The notes beneath the pieces were generated by a model that did no database searches, was not told the DNA's origin, and saw only the letters and a program-made list of their open reading frames with translations. Positions 18,910-27,427 of a stretch of 64,000 nt of DNA are shown here, piece by piece. Positions within the stretch are counted from its first letter, which is position 1. Each line of letters begins with the position of its first letter. The position numbers and the translations under genes were made by a program. Source of the stretch: Micromonospora halophytica (GTDB taxonomy: Bacteria > Actinomycetota > Actinomycetes > Mycobacteriales > Micromonosporaceae); contig NZ_FMDN01000003.1 of NCBI RefSeq assembly GCF_900090245.1, positions 372,001-436,000 of the forward strand. The letters are read 5' to 3'.

Positions 18910-19264
18910 GCTCTCCCCTTCGACACCGCGCCCGCCGTGTCGACGGGCCGGGCAGGTCACCGGCCATCCAGCGTACGCGCCCGGCCAGGGCGGGCCCGCG
19001 CGCCCGCAGGGCTGCCCGCAGCCTGCATTCCTTCGGCAGATCACCACATTCGGGTACGGATCAGTGCCCGATGCCGGTGTGCGCTTGACGATCCACGGTT
19101 TCGGGGCGGGCGTGGCGTGATCGTCGGGGTGCGGGCGTGGGAGAATCGCGGCAGGTCCCGCCGCCGCGACCGGGTACGCCGTGCGGTGTCCGGCGTCCGG
19201 CCGCCCGGTCGGTGCCCGCGGGTCCGGTTTCGCCACCGCCGTCGAGATCGCACAGGAGCCTGTG
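18910..19264. other. Divergent intergenic region before pruA
   Basis: A 355-bp gap between the divergent membrane-protein gene and pruA. I see no convincing ORF or RNA. A TTGACG hexamer at 19085-19090 lacks a good -10 partner. The only clear element is the palindrome abutting the pruA start (listed separately). Confidence 0.5.
19251..19264 (+). promoter_or_regulatory. Palindrome containing the pruA ribosome binding site
   Basis: CACAGG-AG-CCTGTG is a perfect dyad ending at the base before the pruA ATG. It contains the Shine-Dalgarno AGGAG (19254-19258). It could be a protein operator, or a small RNA hairpin (CACAG-GAGC-CTGTG) that hides the ribosome binding site. Confidence 0.5.
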
Positions 19265-20893
19265 ATGGACGCCGTGTTCTCCGTACCCGAGCCGCGCAAC
19301 GAGCCGGTACGCACCTACGAGCCGGGCAGCGCCGACCGGGAGCGGCTCCAGCGGAGGCTGGCCGAGCTGGCCGCCGAGCGGATCGAGCTGCCGATGACCA
19401 TCGCCGGTGAGCAGCGGATGGCCGGCGGCGCGTCGATCGACGTGGTCCAGCCGCACAAGCACGCGCACGTGCTCGGCGTCACCGGTCACGCCACCCACGA
19501 CGACGCCCGGGCCGCGGTGAAGGCCGCCAAGGACGCCGCCCCGATGTGGCGGGCGCTGCCGTTCTCCGAGCGTGCCGCGATCTTCCTGCGCGCCGCCGAA
19601 CTGCTCGCCGGCCCCTGGCGGGACACGCTGAACGCGGCCACCATGCTGGGCCAGTCCAAGACCGCCGTGCAGGCGGAGATCGACGCGGCCTGCGAGTTCA
19701 TCGACTTCCTCCGGTTCAACGTGCACTTCGCCCGCAACCTGCTGGAAGAGCAGCCGATGTCGTCGCCGGGGGTGTGGAACCGCTTCGACCACCGCCCCCT
19801 GGAGGGCTTCGTCTACGCGGTCACCCCGTTCAACTTCACCGCGATCGCCGGCAACCTGCCCTCGGCGCCGGCCCTGCTCGGCAACACGGTGGTCTGGAAG
19901 CCGGGCCCGACCCAGCAGTTCGCCGCGCACTTCACCATGCGGCTGTTCGAGGCGGCCGGCCTCCCGCCCGGCGTGATCAACATGGTCACCGGGCGCGGCG
20001 AGGAGGTCTCCGACGTCGTGCTCGCCGATCCTGACCTGGCCGGGATCCACTTCACCGGCTCCACCAAGGTCTTCCAGCACCTGTGGAAGACGGTCGGCGA
20101 GAACATCGCCGGCTACCGGGGCTACCCGCGCCTGGTCGGCGAGACCGGCGGCAAGGACTTCGTGGTCGCCCACTCCAGCGCCGACGTCGACACCCTGCAC
20201 ACCGCGCTGATCCGCGGCGCGTACGAGTACCAGGGCCAGAAGTGCTCGGCCGCCTCGCGGGCGTACGTCCCCCGGTCCATCTGGGAGGGCGGGCTGCGTG
20301 ACCGGCTGGCCGCCACCGCCGAGGCGCTCACCTACGGTGACGTCGCCGACTTCAGCAACTTCGGTGGCGCGGTCATCGACGACAAGGCGTTCTCCCGGCA
20401 CACCGCCGCACTGGAGCTGATCTCCGGCGACGACGCCTGCCGGATCCTGGCCGGCGGCACCGCCGACGACTCGGTCGGCTACTTCGTCCGGCCGACGCTC
20501 TTCGAGTGCACCGACGCGGCGCACGAGACCTTCACCACGGAGTACTTCGGCCCGATCCTCGGCGTGCACGTCTTCGACGACGCCCGCTTCGACGACGTGG
20601 TGACCCAGGCCGAGTCGATCGCGCCGTACGCGCTGACCGGCTCGATCTTCGCCACCGACCGCCGGGTGGTCGACGCGGTGGCCGAGAAGATGCGGTACGC
20701 GGCCGGCAACTTCTACATCAACGACAAGCCGACCGGCGCGGTGGTCGGGCAGCAGCCCTTCGGTGGCGCCCGGGCCAGCGGCACCAACGACAAGGCGGGC
20801 TCCTGGCACAACCTGGTCCGCTGGATGTCGCCCCGGACGATCAAGGAGACGTTCGTGCCGCCGACCGACCACACGTACCCGCACATGGGCTGA
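19265..20893 (+). CDS. pruA: L-glutamate gamma-semialdehyde dehydrogenase
   Basis: A 542-residue aldehyde dehydrogenase. It oxidises glutamate-gamma-semialdehyde (from proline) to glutamate with NAD+. It contains PFNFTAIAGNLPSAPALLGN, the catalytic base in GETGGKDFV and the nucleophile Cys327 in GQKCSAASRAYVP, and ends in PFGGARASGTNDKAGSWHNL as in RocA/PruA1 enzymes. The length and the N-terminal extension match the one-enzyme P5C dehydrogenase class. No proline dehydrogenase gene is adjacent in this window. Confidence 0.95.
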   Translation: MDAVFSVPEPRNEPVRTYEPGSADRERLQRRLAELAAERIELPMTIAGEQRMAGGASIDVVQPHKHAHVLGVTGHATHDDARAAVKAAKDAAPMWRALPFSERAAIFLRAAELLAGPWRDTLNAATMLGQSKTAVQAEIDAACEFIDFLRFNVHFARNLLEEQPMSSPGVWNRFDHRPLEGFVYAVTPFNFTAIAGNLPSAPALLGNTVVWKPGPTQQFAAHFTMRLFEAAGLPPGVINMVTGRGEEVSDVVLADPDLAGIHFTGSTKVFQHLWKTVGENIAGYRGYPRLVGETGGKDFVVAHSSADVDTLHTALIRGAYEYQGQKCSAASRAYVPRSIWEGGLRDRLAATAEALTYGDVADFSNFGGAVIDDKAFSRHTAALELISGDDACRILAGGTADDSVGYFVRPTLFECTDAAHETFTTEYFGPILGVHVFDDARFDDVVTQAESIAPYALTGSIFATDRRVVDAVAEKMRYAAGNFYINDKPTGAVVGQQPFGGARASGTNDKAGSWHNLVRWMSPRTIKETFVPPTDHTYPHMG

Positions 20894-20938
20894 ACCGGCG
20901 ACGGCCGTCGGCGGCGCGAGCGGCGTCGCCGGCGGCCG

Positions 20939-20976
20939 GGCCGGCCCTCGACCCGCCCCTCGGGGGAGGGCCGGCC
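20939..20976 (+). terminator. pruA terminator hairpin
   Basis: A perfect 11-bp stem GGCCGGCCCTC/GAGGGCCGGCC; part of its 16-nt loop can also pair. It starts 46 nt after the pruA stop. Confidence 0.7.
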
Positions 20977-21060
20977 GCCGATCATCGGAGTCCGCGTGGC
21001 CGGACGGCGGCGAGGCATCGATGGTCCTGGCACCACTGTCGTCCGCCGACAGTGCACATA

Positions 21061-21095
21061 GGAAATCCTGCCGGGTGGCAAATACGGAAATCCTG
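21061..21095 (+). promoter_or_regulatory. Two GGAAATCCTG boxes upstream of the PadR gene
   Basis: GGAAATCCTG occurs at 21061-21070 and again at 21086-21095, 25 bp apart. Each has a small GGA-nn-TCC dyad. They lie 35-69 bp upstream of the PadR-family start and are candidate autoregulatory operators. PadR sites elsewhere often have an ATGT-N8-ACAT form, which these do not follow. Confidence 0.45.
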
Positions 21096-21129
21096 GACGC
21101 GGTGACGGCAAAGTGGCAGCTTAGAGGGC

Positions 21130-21645
21130 ATGGCGGAATCCGGAGTCAACCCCACCGCGGCGGCCCTGCTCGGCCTGCTGCACGAGGGGCCGATGACAGG
21201 CGGTCAACTGATGGCCGCCGCCGAGCGCCGACTGGCGCCGTACTGGTCGATGACCCGCAGTCAGGTCTACCGGGAGTTGCCGGTGCTGGCCGAGCGGGGT
21301 CTGGTGCGGCTCGGCAAGCCCGGGCCGCGGATGAGCCAGCCGTACGCGATCACCGCGAGTGGGAAACGGACGTTTTCCCGCTGGTTGGCGGAGAGCCCGG
21401 GGCGGGACACCATCCGCAACCCGGTCGCCCTGCGTATCGCCTTCGGTGAGCTGCACTCGGCCAGCCAGCTGAAGAACCTGTACGCCTCGGCGAACGAGTA
21501 CCACACCGAGGCCCTGGCGCACGTCCGTGAGCAGGTGAAGAACGCCAAGAAGGAGGGCGACACGTACGACGCCAGCGCGCTGGAGTTCGCCGTGGCGTAC
21601 CACAAGGCCGCCCTGTCCTGGCTCAAGACCGCCCCGGTCGGCTGA
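21130..21645 (+). CDS. PadR-family transcriptional regulator
   Basis: A 171-residue regulator. The N-terminal winged helix (TAAALLGLLHEGPMTGGQLM, then MTRSQVYRELPVLAERGLVR) is PadR-like. The C-terminal alpha-helical dimerisation part covers residues 95-165 (VREQVKNAKKEGDTY, AVAYHKAALSWLK). PadR proteins usually repress their own promoter and a nearby gene for stress response or efflux; no obvious target gene adjoins it here, so autoregulation through the upstream boxes is the best guess. Confidence 0.85.
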   Translation: MAESGVNPTAAALLGLLHEGPMTGGQLMAAAERRLAPYWSMTRSQVYRELPVLAERGLVRLGKPGPRMSQPYAITASGKRTFSRWLAESPGRDTIRNPVALRIAFGELHSASQLKNLYASANEYHTEALAHVREQVKNAKKEGDTYDASALEFAVAYHKAALSWLKTAPVG

Positions 21646-21696
21646 CGACCTGTGTCGGCTCGGCCATCTGAGGTGAACGGACCGCAGGTCGCCAAG

Positions 21697-21702
21697 TACC
21701 CT
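21697..21702 (+). promoter_or_regulatory. -10 box for leaderless prfB (TACCCT)
   Basis: TACCCT ends 8 nt before the prfB GTG (21711), the spacing expected for a leaderless transcript. There is no Shine-Dalgarno before that GTG. Confidence 0.5.
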
Positions 21703-21710
21703 TGTCTGTC

Positions 21711-22832
21711 GTGACCGCTGCCGATTACGCCGAACAGCTCAAGGAACTCGACGCCACCCTGCGCAACATCGAGTCGGTGCTCAACCTCGACCGCCTGCGG
21801 GAGGACAAGGCCCGGCTGGAGGAGCAGGCGTCCGCGCCGGACCTCTGGGACGACCAGGCGCGGGCGCAGCAGGTGACCTCGCAGCTGTCGTACGTCAACG
21901 GCGAGATCAGCAAGCTGGGCAGCCTGCGCTCCCGCCTCGACGACGCGCACGTGCTGCTGGAGCTCGCCGAGGCCGAGGATGACGCCGGGGCGCTGACCGA
22001 GGTCGAGACCGAGGTCGCCGGGCTGAAGAAGGCCATCCAGGAGATGGAGGTCCGCACCCTGCTCTCCGGCGAGTACGACTCCCGGGAGGCGCTGGTCGCC
22101 ATCCGGGCGGGCGCCGGCGGGGTGGACGCCGCCGACTTCGCCGAGATGCTGCTGCGGATGTACCTGCGCTGGGCCGAGCGGCACGGCTACCCGACCGAGG
22201 TCTACGAGACCTCGTACGCCGAGGAGGCCGGCCTGAAGTCCGCCACCTTCGCGGTGAAGGTGCCCTACGCCTACGGCACCCTCAGCGTCGAGTCGGGCAC
22301 CCACCGGCTGGTGCGGATCAGCCCCTTCGACAACCAGGGCCGCCGGCAGACCAGCTTCGCCGGGGTCGAGGTGCTGCCGGTGGTGGAGCAGACCGACAGC
22401 ATCGACATCCCCGAGAACGAGATGCGTGTCGACGTCTACCGCTCCTCGGGCCCGGGTGGGCAGAGCGTCAACACGACCGACTCGGCGGTGCGGATCACCC
22501 ACATCCCGACCGGCATCGTGGTGACCTGCCAGAACGAGAAGTCCCAGCTGCAGAACAAGGCCTCCGCGCTGCGCGTGCTCCAGGCCCGGCTGCTGGAGCG
22601 CAAGCGCCAGGAGGAGGAGGAGAAGCTGGCCGGCCTCAAGACGGGCGTCACCAGCTCCTGGGGCGACCAGATGCGGTCGTACGTCCTGCACCCGTATCAG
22701 ATGGTGAAGGATCTGCGAACCGAGCAGGAGACCGGCAACCCGTCCTCCGTCTTCGACGGGGAGCTGGACAGCTTCATCGAGGCCGGCATCCGCTGGCGCA
22801 AGCAGCAGCAGTTGGCCGGCGACGCTGCGTGA
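21711..22832 (+). CDS. prfB: Peptide chain release factor 2
   Basis: A 373-residue class I release factor. It has the stop-codon recognition tripeptide SPF (in [15 protein letters not shown]) and the peptidyl-tRNA hydrolysis motif GGQ ([20 protein letters not shown]). It recognises UAA/UGA. The gene is one uninterrupted frame, so the autoregulatory UGA frameshift known in many bacteria is absent. The GTG start is favoured by the -10 spacing; a TTG at 21702 overlaps the -10 box. Confidence 0.96.
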   Translation: MTAADYAEQLKELDATLRNIESVLNLDRLREDKARLEEQASAPDLWDDQARAQQVTSQLSYVNGEISKLGSLRSRLDDAHVLLELAEAEDDAGALTEVETEVAGLKKAIQEMEVRTLLSGEYDSREALVAIRAGAGGVDAADFAEMLLRMYLRWAERHGYPTEVYETSYAEEAGLKSATFAVKVPYAYGTLSVESGTHRLVRISPFDNQGRRQTSFAGVEVLPVVEQTDSIDIPENEMRVDVYRSSGPGGQSVNTTDSAVRITHIPTGIVVTCQNEKSQLQNKASALRVLQARLLERKRQEEEEKLAGLKTGVTSSWGDQMRSYVLHPYQMVKDLRTEQETGNPSSVFDGELDSFIEAGIRWRKQQQLAGDAA

Positions 22833-22914
22833 TCGTGCGCGGACGGGGCGCGTCGCCGATCTCCTGGTGAGCGGGCGAATCGACGACGCGCCTCGCATCG
22901 GTGGGGCGTAGGAC

Positions 22915-22942
22915 TTGGCTCAGCGGTTACACCGCGTAGACT
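22915..22942 (+). promoter_or_regulatory. ftsEX promoter, leaderless
   Basis: TTGGCT (22915-22920) and TAGACT (22937-22942) are separated by 16 bp. The -10 box ends 8 nt before the ftsE GTG, so the ftsE transcript probably begins at or just before its start codon. Confidence 0.6.
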
Positions 22943-22950
22943 CACCACCC

Positions 22951-23631
22951 GTGATTCAGCTTGAGCAAGTGACGAAGACGTACCCGAAGGCGTCCCGGCC
23001 TTCGCTCGACAACGTGTCCGTCTCGATCGAGAAGGGCGAGTTCGTCTTCTTCATCGGTCCTTCCGGCTCCGGCAAGTCCACGATCATCAAGATGCTGCTG
23101 CACGAGGTCAGCCCCAACAAGGGCCGGGTCGTGGTCAACGGCAAGGACGTCACCTCGATGCGCTCCTGGAAGCGACCCCACTTCCGGCGTTCGATCGGTT
23201 GCGTCTTCCAGGACTTCCGGTTGCTGCCCAACCGCACCGCGTACGAGAACGTGGCGTTCGCCCTCGAGGTGATCGGCAAGACCAAGGCGGTGGCCCGCCG
23301 GGTCGTACCCGAGGTGCTGGAGCTGGTCGGGCTCGGTGGCAAGGAGCACCGGTACCCGCACGAGCTCTCCGGTGGTGAGCAGCAGCGCGTGGCCGTCGCC
23401 CGGGCGTTCGTGAACCGTCCGCTGATCCTGCTCGCGGACGAGCCGACCGGAAACCTCGACCCGGACACCTCGATCGAGATCATGCGCCTGCTGGACCGGA
23501 TCAACCGCACCGGCACGACCGTCGTGATGGTCACGCACGACTCCAACATCGTGAACCAGATGCGCCGCCGCGTCATCGAGATCGAGAGCGGCCGCATCGT
23601 GCGTGACCAGGCCCGCGGCGTCTACGGGTGA
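22951..23631 (+). CDS. ftsE: Cell division ATP-binding protein FtsE
   Basis: A 226-residue ABC ATPase with Walker [11 protein letters not shown]-loop [11 protein letters not shown], signature [14 protein letters not shown], Walker [13 protein letters not shown] and the H-switch VTHD. Together with FtsX it forms the FtsEX complex that activates peptidoglycan hydrolases at the division site. GTG 22951 is supported by the promoter spacing. ftsX follows 70 bp downstream. Confidence 0.96.
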   Translation: MIQLEQVTKTYPKASRPSLDNVSVSIEKGEFVFFIGPSGSGKSTIIKMLLHEVSPNKGRVVVNGKDVTSMRSWKRPHFRRSIGCVFQDFRLLPNRTAYENVAFALEVIGKTKAVARRVVPEVLELVGLGGKEHRYPHELSGGEQQRVAVARAFVNRPLILLADEPTGNLDPDTSIEIMRLLDRINRTGTTVVMVTHDSNIVNQMRRRVIEIESGRIVRDQARGVYG

Positions 23632-23701
23632 GCCGACGCTCCACCCCTGCCGTACGACCTGACGACGAACATCTCACGCCGGAGAGCCGGAGGAACACCC
23701 G

Positions 23702-24577
23702 ATGCGGATGAAGTACGTCCTGTCCGAGGTACTGGTCGGACTGTGGCGCAACGTCACCATGACCGTCGCGATGATCATCACGATGGCGGTGTCACTGACC
23801 ATGCTCGGCGCCAGCGGCCTGATGTACCAGCAGGTCGGCGACATGAAGGACCTCTACTACAAGAACATCCAGGTTTCGATCTTCCTGAAGACCGACGTCA
23901 GCGCCCAGCAGCGTGACGACCTGGACGCCAAGTTGAAGAGCGACCCCCTGGTCAAGGAGGTCCTCTACGTCAACAAGGACGAGGCGTACAAGCGGTTCCA
24001 GGAGATGTACCAGGACGCCCCGGACCTGGTGAACGCCGTCAAGGCGGACCAGCTGCCCGAGTCGTTCCGGATCAAGCTGGTCAACCCGGAGCAGTACAAG
24101 GACATCTACGACCAGTACAAGGACACCGAGGGCGTCGACGAGATCGTCGACCAGAGTCGACTGCTGGACAAGATCTTCGACATCCTCACCGCGATCCAGA
24201 ACATCGCGTTGGCCGCCGCGATCGTGATGGCCGTCGCCGCGCTGCTCCTGGTCGCCAACACCATCCAGGTGGCCGCGTACAGCAAGCGGCGTGAGGTCGC
24301 GGTCATGAAGCTGGTCGGCGCGTCCAACTGGTTCATCCAGGCGCCGTTCGTGCTGGAGGCCGTGGTCGCCGGTCTGATCGGTTCACTGCTCGGCCTGATC
24401 GCGCTGATCGGCGCGAAGTACTTCCTCTTCGACGGGTCGTTGCAGGCGCTGCGCGGGCTGCTCTCGCCGATCCAGTGGTCGGACATCTTCCTGATGTTCC
24501 CGCTGATGGCCGGCGTCGGCGGTCTGGTCAGCGCGGTCACCGCCTGGGTCACGCTCCGCTTCTACCTGCGGGTCTAG
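23702..24577 (+). CDS. ftsX: Cell division membrane protein FtsX
   Basis: A 291-residue protein. Topology is as expected for FtsX: helix 1 at about 20-42, an extracytoplasmic domain (43-170) that binds cell-wall hydrolase activators, then three helices from about residue 170 (IALAAAIVMAVAALLLVAN; VLEAVVAGLIGSLLGLIALI; FPLMAGVGGLVSAVTAWVTL). The conserved YSKRREVAVMKLVGASNWFI segment lies between helices 2 and 3. The ATG is preceded by GGAGGAA. Confidence 0.95.
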   Translation: MRMKYVLSEVLVGLWRNVTMTVAMIITMAVSLTMLGASGLMYQQVGDMKDLYYKNIQVSIFLKTDVSAQQRDDLDAKLKSDPLVKEVLYVNKDEAYKRFQEMYQDAPDLVNAVKADQLPESFRIKLVNPEQYKDIYDQYKDTEGVDEIVDQSRLLDKIFDILTAIQNIALAAAIVMAVAALLLVANTIQVAAYSKRREVAVMKLVGASNWFIQAPFVLEAVVAGLIGSLLGLIALIGAKYFLFDGSLQALRGLLSPIQWSDIFLMFPLMAGVGGLVSAVTAWVTLRFYLRV

Positions 24578-24596
24578 TCGCCGTACGGCTCTCCGG

Positions 24597-24640
24597 GGGC
24601 CCTTCCGCGCCAGGAATAAACGGCGCGGGAGGGCCCTTGT
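24597..24640 (+). terminator. ftsEX terminator
   Basis: A 15-bp stem GGGCCCTTCCGCGCC/GGCGCGGGAGGGCCC (one G-T pair) with a 10-nt loop is followed by TTGT. Located 20 nt after ftsX. Confidence 0.82.
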
Positions 24641-24711
24641 CGTTCGGGTAGCATGATCTCCGCCCACCGGCCGGTCGCCGGCGGGCGGATCACCGGAAGG
24701 GGGTGGCGCCG

Positions 24712-25191
24712 ATGCCACGGGAAAAGGGTCGCAAGGTGGTCGCCTCCAACAAGAAGGCACGCCACGACTACGCCATCCTCGACACGTACGAGGCGGGCAT
24801 GGCGCTGACCGGCACCGAGGTGAAGTCGCTGCGCGCGGGTCGGGCCTCGCTGGTCGACGCGTTCGCGCAGGAGCGCAACGGCGAGCTCTACCTGCACGGC
24901 ATGCACATCCCGGAGTACACCCAGGGCACCTGGACCAACCACGAGCCCCGGCGTACCCGCAAGCTGCTGCTCAAGCGCCTGGAGATCGACCGGCTGATCG
25001 GCAAGACCCGCGAGGGCGGCCTGACCATGGTGCCGTTGCAGGTCTACTTCTCCGACGGCTGGGCCAAGGTGGAGATCGCCCTGGCGAAGGGCAAGAAGTC
25101 GTACGACAAGCGTCAGGACCTGGCCAAGCGGGACGCCGACCGGGAGATCGCCCGGGCGGCGGGTCGGCGCGGCAAGGGGATGGACGACTGA
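24712..25191 (+). CDS. smpB: SsrA-binding protein SmpB
   Basis: A 159-residue protein with conserved [49 protein letters not shown] core segments and a basic C-terminal tail ([20 protein letters not shown]). SmpB delivers tmRNA to stalled ribosomes; the ssrA gene lies 106 bp downstream. ATG 24712 is chosen because GGAAGGGGG lies at suitable spacing; GTG 24703 overlaps that site. Confidence 0.96.
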   Translation: MPREKGRKVVASNKKARHDYAILDTYEAGMALTGTEVKSLRAGRASLVDAFAQERNGELYLHGMHIPEYTQGTWTNHEPRRTRKLLLKRLEIDRLIGKTREGGLTMVPLQVYFSDGWAKVEIALAKGKKSYDKRQDLAKRDADREIARAAGRRGKGMDD

Positions 25192-25242
25192 TTCATCCCG
25201 TTCGTCCGGTTGGCAAGTTCGCCCCGGGCCTCGGGATGAATC
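25190..25242 (+). terminator. Inverted repeat overlapping the smpB stop
   Basis: A perfect 11-bp pair GATTCATCCCG (25190-25200, sharing bases with the smpB stop codon) and CGGGATGAATC (25232-25242), with a 31-nt loop. Possibly an mRNA 3' structure separating smpB from ssrA. Confidence 0.5.
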
Positions 25243-25258
25243 CGGTTGCGGCAGGCGT

Positions 25259-25264
25259 TACGCT
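25259..25264 (+). promoter_or_regulatory. Possible -10 box of ssrA (TACGCT)
   Basis: TACGCT is placed to start transcription around 25271, about 26 nt before the mature tmRNA 5' end, leaving a short leader for RNase P to remove. No good -35 is visible. Confidence 0.35.
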
Positions 25265-25296
25265 TGACGGAGCCGCCAACACCGGCGGCCCGCCGA

Positions 25297-25672
25297 GGGG
25301 GTGACTGGTTTCGACTTCGTACGTTGCGGCAGGGGAAGCGAGCCGAGGAAGCCGACGTCGTCTCGAGAATCGTTCGTCGGAAACCAATAAGCGCCAAGAA
25401 CAATCGCGCTGACTTCGCTCTCGCCGCCTGAGGCGAGTAGTGAGTCTGTCGGCCTGGGAGCGCCTTCGACCCAGTTAGCCGGCATCAGCTAGAAGGCTGG
25501 CCAACCGGACCCGGTCGCGGGGTCCGTGCGGCGAGATCAATCAGCGACTGGGCCCGTCACACCGACTCGCTCGCGTGATCGGAGGGGCCGAGTAGAGGCA
25601 CAGCGAGCTGCGCTCGGAGAAGCCCTGACAAACCGGCGAAGGACCCGGGTTCGATTCCCGGCACCTCCACCA
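25297..25672 (+). ncRNA. ssrA: tmRNA (transfer-messenger RNA)
   Basis: The 376-nt RNA starts GGGGGTGACTGGTTTCGACT, the conserved tmRNA 5' end. It ends with a T-arm (GGTTCGATTCCC), acceptor strand CACCTCC and encoded ACCA. The acceptor arms pair GGGGGTG with CACCTCC (one G-T). The tag-coding segment is 25393-25431, resuming at GCC and ending TGA: AKNNRADFALAA. The RADFALAA end is the usual actinobacterial degradation tag. It works with SmpB, encoded immediately upstream, to rescue stalled ribosomes. Confidence 0.96.
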
Positions 25673-25677
25673 CCTGA

Positions 25678-25714
25678 ACTGTGCGCCCCGGTCCACCGGA
25701 CCGGGGCGCACAGT
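25678..25714 (+). terminator. ssrA terminator
   Basis: A perfect 17-bp stem (ACTGTGCGCCCCGGTCC and its complement) with a 3-nt loop begins 5 nt after the tmRNA CCA end. Confidence 0.9.
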
Positions 25715-25979
25715 CGTCTCCAGGTCCGGTCGACGCTGCCGCCCGGTCGGCGCGTTCGCCGCCGCGCGGGCCAAGCCGGGCGCCGAGCGCGGCTTCCGGG
25801 CGTCCCGACCGCGCCGCGCGGGCCCGCACCCCGGCGAGACGGTGGGGCAGGAGAGACAGCTGTGACCAGCGGGACCGGTGGGGCGGACGGGCCGAATGAG
25901 ACCGCGCCGGAGCCTGGACAGGGCCCCGTCACGGGTCCACCATCGCTGTACGCGGAAGCACGCAGCGCGGGAGGTGCCC

Positions 25980-26438
25980 ATGGTCACCGGTCCGATCCAG
26001 CAGCCGTCCGTCGCCCCCACGACGGTCCGCCCGCCCGCCGCCCGCCGGCCCGTCGGCGACCTGCCCGCCCTGACCCGGGCGTTGGCCGTGCCACCGGGGG
26101 AGCCGCACTGGCGGGAACGGGTCATCCGGCAGCTCGCCCCGGTCCGCCGGGGCTTCGCCGAACACGTCCGGCTCACCGAGGGGCCGGCCGGTCTCTACGC
26201 CGAACTGCTCGCCCAGGCGCCCCGACTGCACCGGGGCGTACGGCTGCTGGCCAGGGAGCACGCGGCCATCGTCGCGGCACTCGCCGAGCTCCAGCACGCC
26301 GTCGAGCGGCCCGGGATGCCCGCCGAGGAACTGCGACGGCGCACCGACGAACTGCTGGACGCCCTGGCCCGGCACCGGCAGCACGGCGCGGACCTGCTCT
26401 GGGAGGCGTACCAGACCGACCTCGGTGGGGAGACCTGA
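25980..26438 (+). CDS. Hemerythrin-like helical-bundle protein
   Basis: A 152-residue protein with ATG at 25980 preceded by GGGAGGT. After a Pro-rich N-terminus it is all-helical, with His residues spaced as in hemerythrin-like bundles: EHVRLTEGPAGLYAELL, LHRGVRLLAREHAAIVAAL, and ARHRQHGADLLWEAYQTDLG. I see only part of the canonical H-HxxxE-HxxxH-HxxxxD ligand set, so iron binding is uncertain. The next gene (a lipoprotein) begins 40 bp downstream and may be co-transcribed. Confidence 0.6.
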   Translation: MVTGPIQQPSVAPTTVRPPAARRPVGDLPALTRALAVPPGEPHWRERVIRQLAPVRRGFAEHVRLTEGPAGLYAELLAQAPRLHRGVRLLAREHAAIVAALAELQHAVERPGMPAEELRRRTDELLDALARHRQHGADLLWEAYQTDLGGET

Positions 26439-26478
26439 GCCGGCGGAACCGGACGACGACGCGGGCCGTCCAAGGGGT

Positions 26479-27423
26479 ATGCGTCGACTTCTGGTCCTGC
26501 TGAGCCTGCCCCTGGTCGCCGTGGCCGCCTGCGCGCCCGCCGGCTCCGACCCGGCCGACGGCGGGTCCGCCGGCAGCCCCGACCACCGCCGCGAGGCGTT
26601 CGCGCAGCGGGCCGTCGAGGTCGCCGAGGCGTGGCGCCCCGGCCCGGCCTGGACGACCGGCTACGTCCCGTTGCAGGACCAGACCGTGCTCGTCGGCGAC
26701 CCCGACTTCACCGCCGACACCGAGGCGGCCTTCCGGGCCGGCTGGTACCGGGATCAGATCGAGCTGCCGGCCGCCCGCCCGGCCGCCGGCACGATCCGAT
26801 TCCCCGACGGGACGATCACCGTGCCGCTGGTCAGCGCGGCCGAGGCGTACCGGCAGCTCGACCAGGGCGACCCGCCGCCGTGCGAGGGCCGGCCCAAGGA
26901 GCCCCGCCCGACCATCGAACCCGGTCCGGACGGTTCGGTCTCCAGCCCGGTCGCCACGGCCTGCATCCCGCTCACCGTCACCGCCGTGCGGCTCGGCACC
27001 GCCGGAGTACGGACCAGCCGGGGCGTCGCCGAGGTGCCGGCCTGGCTGTTCACCGTGGAGGAGTTGGCCGCGCCGGTGGCCCGGGTCGCGGTCGCGCCGC
27101 AGTCGGTGGGTGCCCTGCCGGCGCCGACCGCGCCCGCCCGGCCCGCCCCCGACGGGGTGGTGGCGGCCCAGCACCTCCGCGCGACCGACGGGGCGACGCT
27201 CACCTACGTGCTCGGGGTCGGCTCCTGCGACACCGGGATCACGCCGCTGGTGCAGGAGCGCGACGACCTGGTGGTGGTCGGTGGCGCGGTGACCCGGTCG
27301 ACCGGCGTCTGCGACGCCATGCTCAGGCTGGCGCCGGTCACCGTCACCCTGGCGGCGCCGCTCGGCGGCCGGCCGGTGCTCGACGTGGTCACCGGCCAGG
27401 TGCTCACCGAGCAGCCCGGCTGA
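26479..27423 (+). CDS. Secreted lipoprotein of unknown function
   Basis: A 314-residue protein starting MRRLLVLLSLPLVAVAACAP, with a lipobox ending at Cys18. The mature part contains REAFAQRAVEVAEAWRPGPA, a region with two Cys (PPCEGRP, ATACIPLTV) and two more near the C-terminus (GSCDTG, TGVCDAM), suggesting disulphides outside the membrane. I do not recognise the family. It is convergent with the decarboxylase gene, with only 4 bp between the stops. Confidence 0.7.
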   Translation: MRRLLVLLSLPLVAVAACAPAGSDPADGGSAGSPDHRREAFAQRAVEVAEAWRPGPAWTTGYVPLQDQTVLVGDPDFTADTEAAFRAGWYRDQIELPAARPAAGTIRFPDGTITVPLVSAAEAYRQLDQGDPPPCEGRPKEPRPTIEPGPDGSVSSPVATACIPLTVTAVRLGTAGVRTSRGVAEVPAWLFTVEELAAPVARVAVAPQSVGALPAPTAPARPAPDGVVAAQHLRATDGATLTYVLGVGSCDTGITPLVQERDDLVVVGGAVTRSTGVCDAMLRLAPVTVTLAAPLGGRPVLDVVTGQVLTEQPG

Positions 27424-27427
27424 GGCG

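Noticed and set aside
21711..22832. Programmed UGA frameshift in prfB
   Set aside because: The frame is continuous from the start codon; there is no internal UGA or frameshift site.
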